Shown here piece after piece: positions 1 to 8,287 of a stretch of 64,000 nt of DNA. Source of the DNA: Parvularcula sp039822105 (lineage in GTDB: Bacteria; Pseudomonadota; Alphaproteobacteria; Caulobacterales; Parvularculaceae); assembly GCA_039822105.1 (NCBI GenBank), contig JBCBMW010000017.1:1-64000 (forward strand). Direction: 5' to 3'. The notes below the pieces were generated by a model, which saw only the letters and a list, made by a program, of their open reading frames with translations, ran no database searches and had not been told where the DNA came from. Numbering within the stretch: position 1 is the first letter of the stretch; the number at the start of each line of letters is the position of its first letter. The translations under genes were made by a program, and so were the position numbers.

Positions 1-1
1 A

Positions 2-1837
2 CACCTGGTGTTCGAGCTTGAGGCTGACGCCACCATCCCTTCGGAATATGTGCTCCTGCTGCGGTTCCTCGGCGAGACCCGGCCTGAGGAAGAGGTGGGC
101 ATTGGCAATTATCTGCGCCACGAGCAGCAGGCCGATGGCTCTTGGCCGCTTTTTGCCAAAGGCGCGGGCGATCTCTCCGCGACGATCAAGGCCTATTGGG
201 CGCTCAAGATCATCGGCGACGATATCGATGCGCCGCATATGCTGAAGGCGCGGAACTTCATCCTCTCCCATGGCGGAGCTTCGAAGGCGAATGTCTTCAC
301 GCGCTACACGCTGGCGCTCTTTGGCATCATTCCGTGGCACGGCGCGCCGTCGATCCCGGTGGAGGTGATGCACCTGCCGAAATGGTTCCCCTTTCACACC
401 TCCAAGATCGCGTACTGGTCGCGGACGGTGATGATCCCGCTCTTGGTGCTCGTCGCGCTGAAGGCGCGTGCGACGGATTGTTCGGTGGGCCTGCGCGAGC
501 TGTTCATCACGGCGCCGGAGGATGAGACCAAGTGGCAGATCAACCCGAATGGCTCAGCGGTCGGGAACATCTTCCTCGCGCTTGATAAGGTTCTGCACGC
601 CGTTGAAGACAAAATGCCGAAGCCTATCCGTCAGCAGGCGATCAAACAGGCGGAAGAGTTCGTTCTCAAACATTTGAACGGCGAAGATGGTCTGGGTGCA
701 ATCTACCCCGCGATGGCCAACTCGGTGATGATGATGCATGCGCTCGGCTATTCCAGCGACAACGAGCATATGCAGATTGCGCGGAAGTCGATTGAACTTC
801 TTCAGGTGAAGCGCGGTGATCAGCTTTACCTGCAGCCTTGTGTGTCGCCGGTCTGGGACACGGGGCTCTCCGCTCACGCCCTTTTGGAAGCGGGCGAGAC
901 GCAAGATCCGCGGCTTGAGGCGATGCTCGATTGGCTGAAAAGCAAACAGATCCTCGAGCACAAAGGCGACTGGACCGTCCGTCGTCCCCATGTTCGTCCT
1001 GGCGGCTGGGCATTCCAGTATGAAAACCCTGACTACCCGGACGTTGATGACACGGCTGTTGTGGCCATGGCCATGCATCGCCAGGGTGACCCTAAGTACA
1101 AAGAGAATATTGACCGCGCTTGCGAATGGATCGCGGGCATGCAGTCTGCTTCTGGCGGCTGGGGCGCGTTTGAGCCTGAGAACGAGCACTTCTATCTGAA
1201 CGCCATCCCGTTTGCCGATCACGGCGCGTTGCTTGATCCGCCAACGGTCGATGTCACGGCGCGCTGTGTCGGCTGCCTCGCGCAGATCGATAAAGAGCTT
1301 TATGCTGAGAATATCGAGCGCGGCCTCAACTACCTCAAAAGCGAGCAAGAGCCTGATGGCTCTTGGTTTGGCCGCTGGGGTGCAAACTTTGTCTATGGCA
1401 CGTGGTCGGTGCTCGTTTCTCTCGAGTCGGCTGGCGTTGATATGCGCGAGCCTTGGGTTCGCCGCGCGGCGCAATGGTTGAAAAGCCAGCAGCGCGAGGA
1501 CGGCGGCTGGGGCGAGGGCCTCGAGACGTACGAAGATGACCGCAAAGGTTACGCGATTGGCTCGACCGCTTCGCAGACGGCCTGGGCGCTCATGGGCCTG
1601 ATGGCGGCGGGCGAGGTGAAATCCGAAGAGGTGGAACGCGGCGTGCAGTGGCTCGCGGATGCTCCGCGCCAAGAGGACAGCCCGCGCTGGGAGGAAAATC
1701 TCTACACCGGCACTGGCTTCCCTAAGGTCTTTTATCTCAAATATCACGGCTATGCGGCGTTCTTCCCGCTTTGGGCCACGGCGCGGTATGAGCGGATGTC
1801 GACGGCGAATGACCCGCGCCAAGGCTGGGGCATGTGA
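2..1837 (+). CDS. shc: Squalene-hopene cyclase, 3' part (truncated by window start)
   Basis: The enzyme cyclises squalene to hopene/hopanol, the first committed hopanoid step, at the inner membrane. The frame is open to the window edge (His-Leu-Val-Phe-Glu-Leu-Glu-Ala-Asp), so the GTG at 8 is an internal Val codon and about 40-60 N-terminal residues lie outside the window. The catalytic DVDD motif (DXDD family signature) is encoded at 1040-1051. Several QW-type repeats are visible (ADGSW, SGGWGAF, PDGSWFGRWG, EDGGWGEG). The stop overlaps the GTG start of hpnG, so the two are translationally coupled. Assignment is firm; only the 5' end is missing. Confidence 0.96.
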   Translation, partial: HLVFELEADATIPSEYVLLLRFLGETRPEEEVGIGNYLRHEQQADGSWPLFAKGAGDLSATIKAYWALKIIGDDIDAPHMLKARNFILSHGGASKANVFTRYTLALFGIIPWHGAPSIPVEVMHLPKWFPFHTSKIAYWSRTVMIPLLVLVALKARATDCSVGLRELFITAPEDETKWQINPNGSAVGNIFLALDKVLHAVEDKMPKPIRQQAIKQAEEFVLKHLNGEDGLGAIYPAMANSVMMMHALGYSSDNEHMQIARKSIELLQVKRGDQLYLQPCVSPVWDTGLSAHALLEAGETQDPRLEAMLDWLKSKQILEHKGDWTVRRPHVRPGGWAFQYENPDYPDVDDTAVVAMAMHRQGDPKYKENIDRACEWIAGMQSASGGWGAFEPENEHFYLNAIPFADHGALLDPPTVDVTARCVGCLAQIDKELYAENIERGLNYLKSEQEPDGSWFGRWGANFVYGTWSVLVSLESAGVDMREPWVRRAAQWLKSQQREDGGWGEGLETYEDDRKGYAIGSTASQTAWALMGLMAAGEVKSEEVERGVQWLADAPRQEDSPRWEENLYTGTGFPKVFYLKYHGYAAFFPLWATARYERMSTANDPRQGWGM

Positions 1838-2478
1838 AGCTCGGCATTGTCTGCGGCCTTCTCTCAGAAAAGGCCGCTCTCGGATCGATCGATCATCCAG
1901 TGGAGGTGTCGGGCGCTGATCCGCACCGGGCCTATCAGTATGCGCTCAAACTCGTGGAGGAGGGCGCTGAGCATCTTGTCTCTGTGGGTCTTGCGGGCGC
2001 CTTGATGCCGCATCTTCAGCCTGGAGATCTTGTTCTTCCGAGCATGGTGATCACCGCTGACGGGATCGCTTACAAAACGCTCGCCTTACATTCGTCAGCT
2101 GCGAAGGCTGGTTCCGTCCTTTTCGGCTCTGACGAGGTGATCACCACCGCTGCTGCCAAGGCGAAAATCGCCCAGACCTTCGACGCCGCTGTTGTGGACA
2201 TGGAAAGCCACGCCGTGGCGCGGGCGGCGCTTGAAAAAAGCATCCGCTTTTCAGTCATCCGCGCGGTGGCAGACGGCGCAGGCCAGGCCCTTCCTCCGTC
2301 AACGGAGGGTGCGGTTCGCGCCGACGGTTCGGTCGATACGTTCCAGACCCTCGCGAAGCTGCTCAAGCGTCCCGGAGATCTGCCGGGCCTCATCGCAGTG
2401 GGCCAACAAGCAGGCAAAGGCACGCGGACCTTGCGCAATCACGCGCCGTCGCTGCTAGCGGCGTTGGCTCGGCACTGA
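1834..2478 (+). CDS. hpnG: Hopanoid-associated phosphorylase HpnG
   Basis: A 214-aa protein of the nucleoside phosphorylase/MTA nucleosidase fold. In hopanoid producers HpnG removes adenine from adenosylhopane on the way to ribosylhopane and bacteriohopanetetrol. Visible family features are the N-terminal GIVCGLLSE strand, the VSVGLAGAL glycine-rich segment and the DMES motif near residue 121 that binds the ribose in this superfamily. The start is GTG, 4 nt inside shc (ATGTGA), which argues for coupling. Its expected partner HpnH is encoded about 15 kb away on the other strand. Confidence 0.9.
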   Translation: MKLGIVCGLLSEKAALGSIDHPVEVSGADPHRAYQYALKLVEEGAEHLVSVGLAGALMPHLQPGDLVLPSMVITADGIAYKTLALHSSAAKAGSVLFGSDEVITTAAAKAKIAQTFDAAVVDMESHAVARAALEKSIRFSVIRAVADGAGQALPPSTEGAVRADGSVDTFQTLAKLLKRPGDLPGLIAVGQQAGKGTRTLRNHAPSLLAALARH

Positions 2479-2545
2479 CGCTGCCAATTGCCCGATGCGG
2501 CTGGTCTGTCTATCTCCCTAGCAACAGAGAAAAGAGGATCGCCCG

Positions 2546-3679
2546 ATGACCGATATCCCAGCAACCATGCGCCGAATGATGAGCGAAGCGACGTCCGGCG
2601 GGACGCTTGAGCTCCGCCTCGAAGAGGTGGCAACGCCCACGCCTAAGCCAGGCGAGCTGCTCGTCCGGGTTGAGGCTACGCCTATCAACCCATCGGATCT
2701 TGGGCTGTTCATCGGCATGGCGGATTATGCCAACGGCACCGTCGGCGGGACGGCGGAGCTGCCGACCCTGAGCATGCCGGTGCCGGATTACGCGCGCGGG
2801 ATGTACGCGCCGCGCCTCGACAACCCCCAAACCGTTGGCAATGAGGGTGCCGGAGTTGTGGTGGCGGCAGGGTCGCCTGACCACGAAGGGATGATTGGCC
2901 GGGCTGTCGCCTTCGCGACCGGTGATCTTTACTCAGACTATTGTGTTGTCCCAGTGCCAGCCGCCATTCCGCTTCCGGATGGTGTGACGCCGCGTGACGG
3001 TGCGTCGAGCTTTGTCAATCCGATGACGGCGCTTTCGATGACCGAAGTGATGCGCCGGGAGGGCCATAAGGCGCTGGTGCACACCGCGGCGGCTTCCAAC
3101 CTTGGCCAGATGCTGAACAAGATCTGCATCGCTGACGGCATTCCGTTGGTGAACGTCGTGCGGAAAGCCGAGCAGGCGGAGATCCTCAAAGGGATCGGTG
3201 CGGATTATGTTGTGAACTCTAGCGACGCTGATTTCTTCCCGCAGCTTGTTGCCGCGATCGACGCCACGGGCGCGACGCTCGGTTTTGACGCTGTCGGCGG
3301 CGGCGCGTTGGCCGGCACGATCATCACCGCGATGGAAGCGGGCCTTGTCAAAAAGATGGGCGAGTTCAGCCGGTACGGATCACCGACGTGGAAGCAGGTC
3401 TATGTCTATGGCCGCCTGGACCTGAGCCCGACCACGGTTCCGCCAAGCGTCGGCATGGCCTGGGGCGTTGGCGGCTTCTTGCTTCCGAACTTCCTTGCCA
3501 CGATTAGCCAAGAGGACCGGATGAAAATGGGCGGCCGCGTGATCGCCGAGCTCAAGACCACTTTCGCAAGCCACTACACGGACGAAATCTCGCTGACCGA
3601 TGTCCTGAAACCAGAGATGATCGCCAAGTATGACGCAAAAGCAACGGGCACGAAGTTCCTGGTCAACCCGACCCTGTAG
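2546..3679 (+). CDS. MDR-family zinc-type alcohol dehydrogenase/quinone oxidoreductase
   Basis: A 377-aa medium-chain dehydrogenase/reductase. The N-terminal GroES-like part shows the KPGELLVRVEATPINPSD pattern and an NEGAGVV segment; the C-terminal half is a nucleotide-binding domain (ADYVVNSSD, LGFDAVGGGALAGTI). The usual Cys/His ligands of catalytic zinc are not obvious, which favours the zinc-independent quinone-reductase side of the family. An ATG start with GAGGATCGCCCG just upstream is used. It is 67 nt after hpnG and may or may not be cotranscribed. The substrate cannot be predicted. Confidence 0.85.
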   Translation: MTDIPATMRRMMSEATSGGTLELRLEEVATPTPKPGELLVRVEATPINPSDLGLFIGMADYANGTVGGTAELPTLSMPVPDYARGMYAPRLDNPQTVGNEGAGVVVAAGSPDHEGMIGRAVAFATGDLYSDYCVVPVPAAIPLPDGVTPRDGASSFVNPMTALSMTEVMRREGHKALVHTAAASNLGQMLNKICIADGIPLVNVVRKAEQAEILKGIGADYVVNSSDADFFPQLVAAIDATGATLGFDAVGGGALAGTIITAMEAGLVKKMGEFSRYGSPTWKQVYVYGRLDLSPTTVPPSVGMAWGVGGFLLPNFLATISQEDRMKMGGRVIAELKTTFASHYTDEISLTDVLKPEMIAKYDAKATGTKFLVNPTL

Positions 3680-3746
3680 CGATGTGTGAACCGTCCGTGA
3701 CCTGTTTGGGCGCGGGCGGCTCCCACCACCTTCCTTGATACCTTGC

Positions 3747-4226
3747 CTACCCGAGGGCGGCGACCACGCTGGCCCTCGGTTTCACCACCCGCGTGGCGAG
3801 CGATGTGCTGAAGCGCTCCACACCCGGAAGATTAGAGAGATTGGCACGCAACAGCGTGTCAAGCGCGGCGATGTCTGTCGCGTAGACGTCGAGCATATAA
3901 TCAGAATCGCCCGTGGTCGCGAAACATCCGTAAACGGCTGGATGATCGATCACAGCTCGCTCAAACGCCTCATACTGTTCGAACCGAACCGTCACGTGCA
4001 CCAAGGCGCGGACGCCCAGCCCGATCCGTTCCGCATCGACGCTGGCGTGATAGCCGGTGATCACGCCATCACGCTCCCACGCGCGCACACGGTTCCAGCA
4101 CGGCGTCTTTGACATCCCCGCCTGCTCAGCGATGTCGGCAAAGGCCATGCGGCCCTCCTTCTCCAAGAGGGAGAGGATTGTCCGATCCTGGTGGCTAAGG
4201 CCAGCGTTCTCGAATTTGGCGTTCAT
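3747..4226 (-). CDS. Lrp/AsnC-family regulator, candidate KynR
   Basis: A 159-aa protein with an N-terminal winged HTH (LSHQDRTILSLLEKEGRMAF, then NRVRAWERDGVITGY) and a C-terminal RAM ligand-binding domain, the normal Lrp/AsnC length when the ATG at 4226 is used. Longer in-frame starts run into the opposite promoter region and are rejected. It diverges from the tryptophan dioxygenase/kynureninase genes with about 107 bp between start codons. Pseudomonas KynR is an Lrp-type regulator of kyn genes in a similar position, so control of the neighbours by a kynurenine-pathway compound is a reasonable inference, not a demonstrated fact. Confidence 0.85.
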   Translation of the reverse strand: MNAKFENAGLSHQDRTILSLLEKEGRMAFADIAEQAGMSKTPCWNRVRAWERDGVITGYHASVDAERIGLGVRALVHVTVRFEQYEAFERAVIDHPAVYGCFATTGDSDYMLDVYATDIAALDTLLRANLSNLPGVERFSTSLATRVVKPRASVVAALG

Positions 4227-4333
4227 CAGAACATTGTCCTCACAAATGCGGTCAACCGGAAGAAATAGGGACATAATCCGCGCGAAAGTCAAATAGGGTT
4301 CCGCCGTGAGCAGTGCCCGGAGGTGCCAGGACG

Positions 4334-5092
4334 ATGGCGCAGGAACAACCCACTGAGGTTCGCACGCGCGAGGATTGGCACCGGGCGATCGAGTCGCCAG
4401 CGATGCTGGATTACGGGGTGTACCTCGCATGTGATCAGCTCCTGACGTGCCAGAAGCCTCTGGCCGAGCTTTGCAACGGGGACGAGCTCCAGTTTCAGAT
4501 TGTCCATCAGGTCGAAGAGCTCTGGATGAAACTGATCGCTTACACCCTTGTTGACGTCATCGACCGCCTTCGTGAGGGCGAGACGAACAGGGTGCTGTCC
4601 TTGATGGGCCGGGTCCATCGCCTGCAGCGCTTGATGATCCAGCAGCTCGATGTTCTCGAAACCATGTCGCCTAAGGAGTATCAAGAGGTACGCTTACAAC
4701 TGGGCAATGGCAGTGGCCAAGAGTCGCCCGGCTTTCGCATCTTGCTCCATATGCCGCCTGATCTCTGGGCGGCGTACAAGGAGCGTTATCTCGATGCCTC
4801 CGACCGAACGGTCGATGATGTCTACGATGAGGGGTACGCCCATGACGATGCCTATATGGTCGCCGAGGCACTGACCGAGTATGACGAGCTGTTCCAAATC
4901 TTCCGTTGGCGTCATCTCTTTCTGATTGACCGTTCGATTGGCTCGCAGTCGAAATCACTCAAGGGAAGACCGGTGGAGCAACTGCAAACCGGCGCCCGCA
5001 AAGCGCTGTTCCCCGAGCTGTGGCGGGTGCGCAGCGAGATGACGGATCGTTGGGGCGGCAGCTATGGTGTTGTCCGGGATTCGATCGCGTGA
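4334..5092 (+). CDS. kynA: Tryptophan 2,3-dioxygenase, short divergent form
   Basis: A heme dioxygenase that opens the indole ring of L-tryptophan to N-formylkynurenine. The 252-aa protein keeps the DQLL segment, the distal histidine in HQVEELW (H58), the substrate-carboxylate arginine in GFR (R135), the proximal heme-ligand histidine in RHLFLIDRSIG (H194) and the FPELWRVR tail. It lacks the GTGGSSG substrate-capping loop found after the IIG motif in typical enzymes; SKSLKGRPVEQL stands there instead. It is also about 30-50 residues shorter than usual. ATG 4334 is preferred over the GTG at 4313. The stop overlaps the kynU start. Confidence 0.85.
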   Translation: MAQEQPTEVRTREDWHRAIESPAMLDYGVYLACDQLLTCQKPLAELCNGDELQFQIVHQVEELWMKLIAYTLVDVIDRLREGETNRVLSLMGRVHRLQRLMIQQLDVLETMSPKEYQEVRLQLGNGSGQESPGFRILLHMPPDLWAAYKERYLDASDRTVDDVYDEGYAHDDAYMVAEALTEYDELFQIFRWRHLFLIDRSIGSQSKSLKGRPVEQLQTGARKALFPELWRVRSEMTDRWGGSYGVVRDSIA

Positions 5093-6243
5093 AGGACGAC
5101 TTGTCGGCGATCGCGGCGAGGTTTGAGCGGCCTGCGGGCCCCTATCTCGCAAGCCATTCGGTTGGTCTTCCGCCTCGCTCCGTCCGTGATCATCTTAATA
5201 AAGACTATCTTGATGTGTGGATGGCGTCAGGCGATGGGGCTTGGCCGTCATGGCTCGATGCGGTCGAGAAGTGGCGAGCACTGCTTGCCCAGCTTTTAGG
5301 TGCACAAGCGAAAGAGATTTGTCCGCAAACGTCGGTATCATCCGCCCTCTTTCATTGCTTGACAAGTTTGACGATGCCCGGCGCGCCCATCGGGCGTGTG
5401 GTGATGCATGAAACAGCCTTTCCCTCGATGGGCTTCGTCGTGACGGCGCTCAAAGAGTCGGGGGCGGAGCTCTCGCTTATCCCGCGTGATGCCCCGCCCG
5501 GCGACCTTGACGCTTGGGCGAGCGCTCTTGATGGCGCGTCCTTCGCCCTGATCACCCATGTGCATTCCAACACCGGCGCGCTGAGCCCCGTTGCGGCGAT
5601 AGCGGATCTCGCGCGGTCGCGAGGCGTGATGTCCGTGTTGGATTGCGCTCAATCGGTCGGCGTTGTTCCGTTTACAGTTCAAAGCCTAGGCGTCGACGCC
5701 ATCGTGGGATCAAGCGTCAAGTGGCTTTGCGGTGGTCCGGGGGCGGGCTTTCTATGGATGCACCCGACGCGCCTGACCAATGCCCAACCGGTCTTCGCTG
5801 GTTGGTTTTCCCATGCTTCGCCCTTTGCCTTTGATATTCGTGACCTTCAGTTTGCTGAGGATGCGCTCAAGTTCTGGGGCGGCACACCATCCGTCGCGCC
5901 GTTTGTGGCGGCGAGCGCGGGCTTGTCGACCATTCTGGACTGCGGCGTTGACCGGGTGAGGGCGCACAATGTGGCATTGCAGGCAACGCTGCTCGGCACC
6001 AGTCTCGAGGAAGCAGCGGCGTTGTCGGCGGACATGGGCGGCACACTCTGTTTGACGTTCCCGCAGGACACGCTTCCAGGCTTGCGTGCTGCGCTGGACA
6101 GAGAGAGTGTTTTCTATGACGTCCGTGGGCAGACGGTACGTTTGTCGCCGCATATCTATAACACCGATGAGGACGCGCACCTTGTGGGTGCGTTGTTGGC
6201 CGACGCGTCGGTCGATGACAGGAGGGAGTTGCTAGCATGGTAG
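5089..6243 (+). CDS. kynU: Kynureninase-like PLP enzyme
   Basis: A class V aminotransferase-fold PLP enzyme expected to cleave kynurenine to anthranilate and alanine. The likely Schiff-base lysine is K211 in SSVKWLCGGPGAGF, the kynureninase-type version of the motif; HSVGLPP near the N-terminus and SNTGAL are also typical. The GTG at 5089 overlaps the kynA stop (GTGA) and gives 384 aa, close to the family length; longer upstream frames overlap kynA. No kynurenine formamidase gene (kynB type) is next to it, so formylkynurenine must be hydrolysed by an enzyme encoded elsewhere or by a non-canonical neighbour. Confidence 0.85.
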   Translation: MKDDLSAIAARFERPAGPYLASHSVGLPPRSVRDHLNKDYLDVWMASGDGAWPSWLDAVEKWRALLAQLLGAQAKEICPQTSVSSALFHCLTSLTMPGAPIGRVVMHETAFPSMGFVVTALKESGAELSLIPRDAPPGDLDAWASALDGASFALITHVHSNTGALSPVAAIADLARSRGVMSVLDCAQSVGVVPFTVQSLGVDAIVGSSVKWLCGGPGAGFLWMHPTRLTNAQPVFAGWFSHASPFAFDIRDLQFAEDALKFWGGTPSVAPFVAASAGLSTILDCGVDRVRAHNVALQATLLGTSLEEAAALSADMGGTLCLTFPQDTLPGLRAALDRESVFYDVRGQTVRLSPHIYNTDEDAHLVGALLADASVDDRRELLAW

Positions 6244-8258
6244 GGTATCGTCACAGGACAGGTCGGTTATCATCATTCCTTTGGGCGCTAGGCGTTCTGG
6301 CCTGCCTCGACCCCCAGGCGTCGAGCGCAACCAGCGACGCCGCGGAGCCGGTGATGGAGCTTCCGCCAGCGCTGACCACGAGCAATGTGCCTGCGATCCG
6401 CCAGGCGGTGGCAGACAGGGCAGCTCAATTTGCTAAGACACGGCAAGCCGCCCTTGCCGGATATGCCGCAGACGGAGAGCGTCTCTATATCGGGACTAGC
6501 TTTGCCTCGACACCGCAGCTGCATATCATCGACAGGCCTCTTGGTGCGCGTCGTCAACTGACGTTTTTTGATGAACCCATCGCGTCGCCGACGCCCTCAC
6601 CAACCGATCCTGACCTTATCGCGTTCCTAGGAGATGTTGGTGGTTCAGAGGCCTACGGACTGTCGTTGTTCGATGCAGCTTCTGGAACGACGCGCCCTGT
6701 TTCAACAGCAGGACGGCGCGCCAACTGGCCGACATGGTCACCTGACGGAGAGCGCCTCTTCTGGGCGGAGGCGAGTCCCGGCGGCAAAACGGCGCTGATG
6801 GCTGCTGCGGTCGATCGTCTCGACGAGGTGCAGCAGGTCGCGGAGTATCAGGGAACTTGGTTTCCTGTCGCTTGGTCACCCACGAATGACGAGGTCCTCC
6901 TCTACCACTTCGTTGCGCTCGATGACAGCGAGCTTCATCTTCTCGATCTAACCAGTCGTGTCCTGACGAAAGTCAACCCTGATCTCGACCGGGTGGGCTA
7001 TGGGCGCGCAGTCTATGCTCCTGACGGTGAGCACCTCTATATCGCTATGAATGCAGAGGACGATTTTCTCCGTCTTCACCGTTATCACATTCCATCGGGT
7101 GCCAGGACACTCCTCACAGGCGATGTCGACTGGGACGTGGAGCTGGTCGCCGCTTCGCCTGATGGCAAAAGCTATGCAGCTGTTTTCAACGAAGCTGGAG
7201 CCTCACGACTACAGATTTATGATGCGTCAACGGACAAAGTGTTGCGATCACCTGACCTGCCTCTGGGGGTCATCCGGAACATTCTTTACGCACCAAAGGG
7301 CGATCGGTTGGCGTTCACTTTTGAGGGCGCAACCTCACCAGGTGACGTCTGGGAATGGCGGTTGAAGGGACGTGGGCGCCGCTTGACGCGTTGGACGGAG
7401 AGCGAAGTCGGAGGTCTTGATTCTGCCGCTTTTACGAGTCCGCGTCTCATTGAGTACCCGACATTTGACGAGCAGGAGAATGGCGAGCCTCGGATGATCT
7501 CGGCCCTGGTCTACCCGGCGGCAAGTGAAGAACCGTCGCCGGTGATCATCTCCATCCACGGCGGCCCGCCGGGCCAATCGCGACCAACCTTTAATCCCTC
7601 TGTCCAATATTGGGGCGAGGCGCTTGGTGCGACCGTGATCCTTCCTAACGTTCGGGGATCGACAGGGTATGGGGAGCGTTTTCAGCTTCTCGACAACGGC
7701 CGGTTGCGTGAAGACTCCGTGCGCGACATCGGCGCTTTGCTGGACTGGATTGACGCGCAGCCAGAGCTGGACTCATCGCGCGTGGTTGTAACGGGTACGT
7801 CCTATGGGGGTTACATGACGCTTGCATCCTTGGCCGCCTACGGATCGCGTCTCTCTGCTGGGGTGGACGTGGTTGGGATCTCCAACTTCGTCACTTTCCT
7901 TGAGGGCACCGCGCCTTACCGGCGAGCCACCCGGCGCCCGGAATATGGTGATGAACGCGACCCAGAGATGCGGGCGTTCCTGAACGCCATCTCCCCACTG
8001 ACCAATGCGCATCGCATTTGTCAGCCCCTCTTCGTCGCCCAAGGCGAAAACGACAGGCGGGTGCCAGCCGCCGAGGCGCGCCAGATCATCGCGGCTGTCG
8101 AGGCCAATGGCGGTGAGCCCTGGTCTGTCTTTGCCGCCAATGAAGGGCACGGCTTTCGCCGGTCGGAGAACGCAGCGGCGCTCAACGCGATGGTGGTAAC
8201 GTTCTTTGATCGCGCCTTTTCCGGCGATCTGCCAACGGCTTGTAACGTCGATGAGTGA
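6237..8258 (+). CDS. Exported S9-family (prolyl oligopeptidase/DPP-type) peptidase A
   Basis: A 673-aa peptidase with an N-terminal hydrophobic signal (LSSFLWALGVLACL), a beta-propeller region of about 400 residues (WSPDGERLFW, YAPDGEHLYI blades) and a C-terminal alpha/beta hydrolase domain. The catalytic triad is visible as S522 (GTSYGGY), D606 (GENDRRVP) and H638 (NEGHGF). It probably acts in the periplasm, releasing dipeptides or acyl-amino acids. Its ATG overlaps the end of kynU by 7 nt, which ties peptide breakdown to tryptophan catabolism. It has nearly the same size and triad spacing as the protein at 14936-16921. Confidence 0.9.
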   Translation: MVGYRHRTGRLSSFLWALGVLACLDPQASSATSDAAEPVMELPPALTTSNVPAIRQAVADRAAQFAKTRQAALAGYAADGERLYIGTSFASTPQLHIIDRPLGARRQLTFFDEPIASPTPSPTDPDLIAFLGDVGGSEAYGLSLFDAASGTTRPVSTAGRRANWPTWSPDGERLFWAEASPGGKTALMAAAVDRLDEVQQVAEYQGTWFPVAWSPTNDEVLLYHFVALDDSELHLLDLTSRVLTKVNPDLDRVGYGRAVYAPDGEHLYIAMNAEDDFLRLHRYHIPSGARTLLTGDVDWDVELVAASPDGKSYAAVFNEAGASRLQIYDASTDKVLRSPDLPLGVIRNILYAPKGDRLAFTFEGATSPGDVWEWRLKGRGRRLTRWTESEVGGLDSAAFTSPRLIEYPTFDEQENGEPRMISALVYPAASEEPSPVIISIHGGPPGQSRPTFNPSVQYWGEALGATVILPNVRGSTGYGERFQLLDNGRLREDSVRDIGALLDWIDAQPELDSSRVVVTGTSYGGYMTLASLAAYGSRLSAGVDVVGISNFVTFLEGTAPYRRATRRPEYGDERDPEMRAFLNAISPLTNAHRICQPLFVAQGENDRRVPAAEARQIIAAVEANGGEPWSVFAANEGHGFRRSENAAALNAMVVTFFDRAFSGDLPTACNVDE

Positions 8259-8287
8259 TCGAGGCCAGCCCTCTTGGGCAAGCCGTC

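Noticed and set aside
554..1822. Long minus-strand open frame (422 aa) across shc
   Set aside because: It is antisense to a strongly conserved enzyme, is rich in Arg/Ala/Leu as expected from high-GC shadow frames, and has no domain or ribosome binding site.
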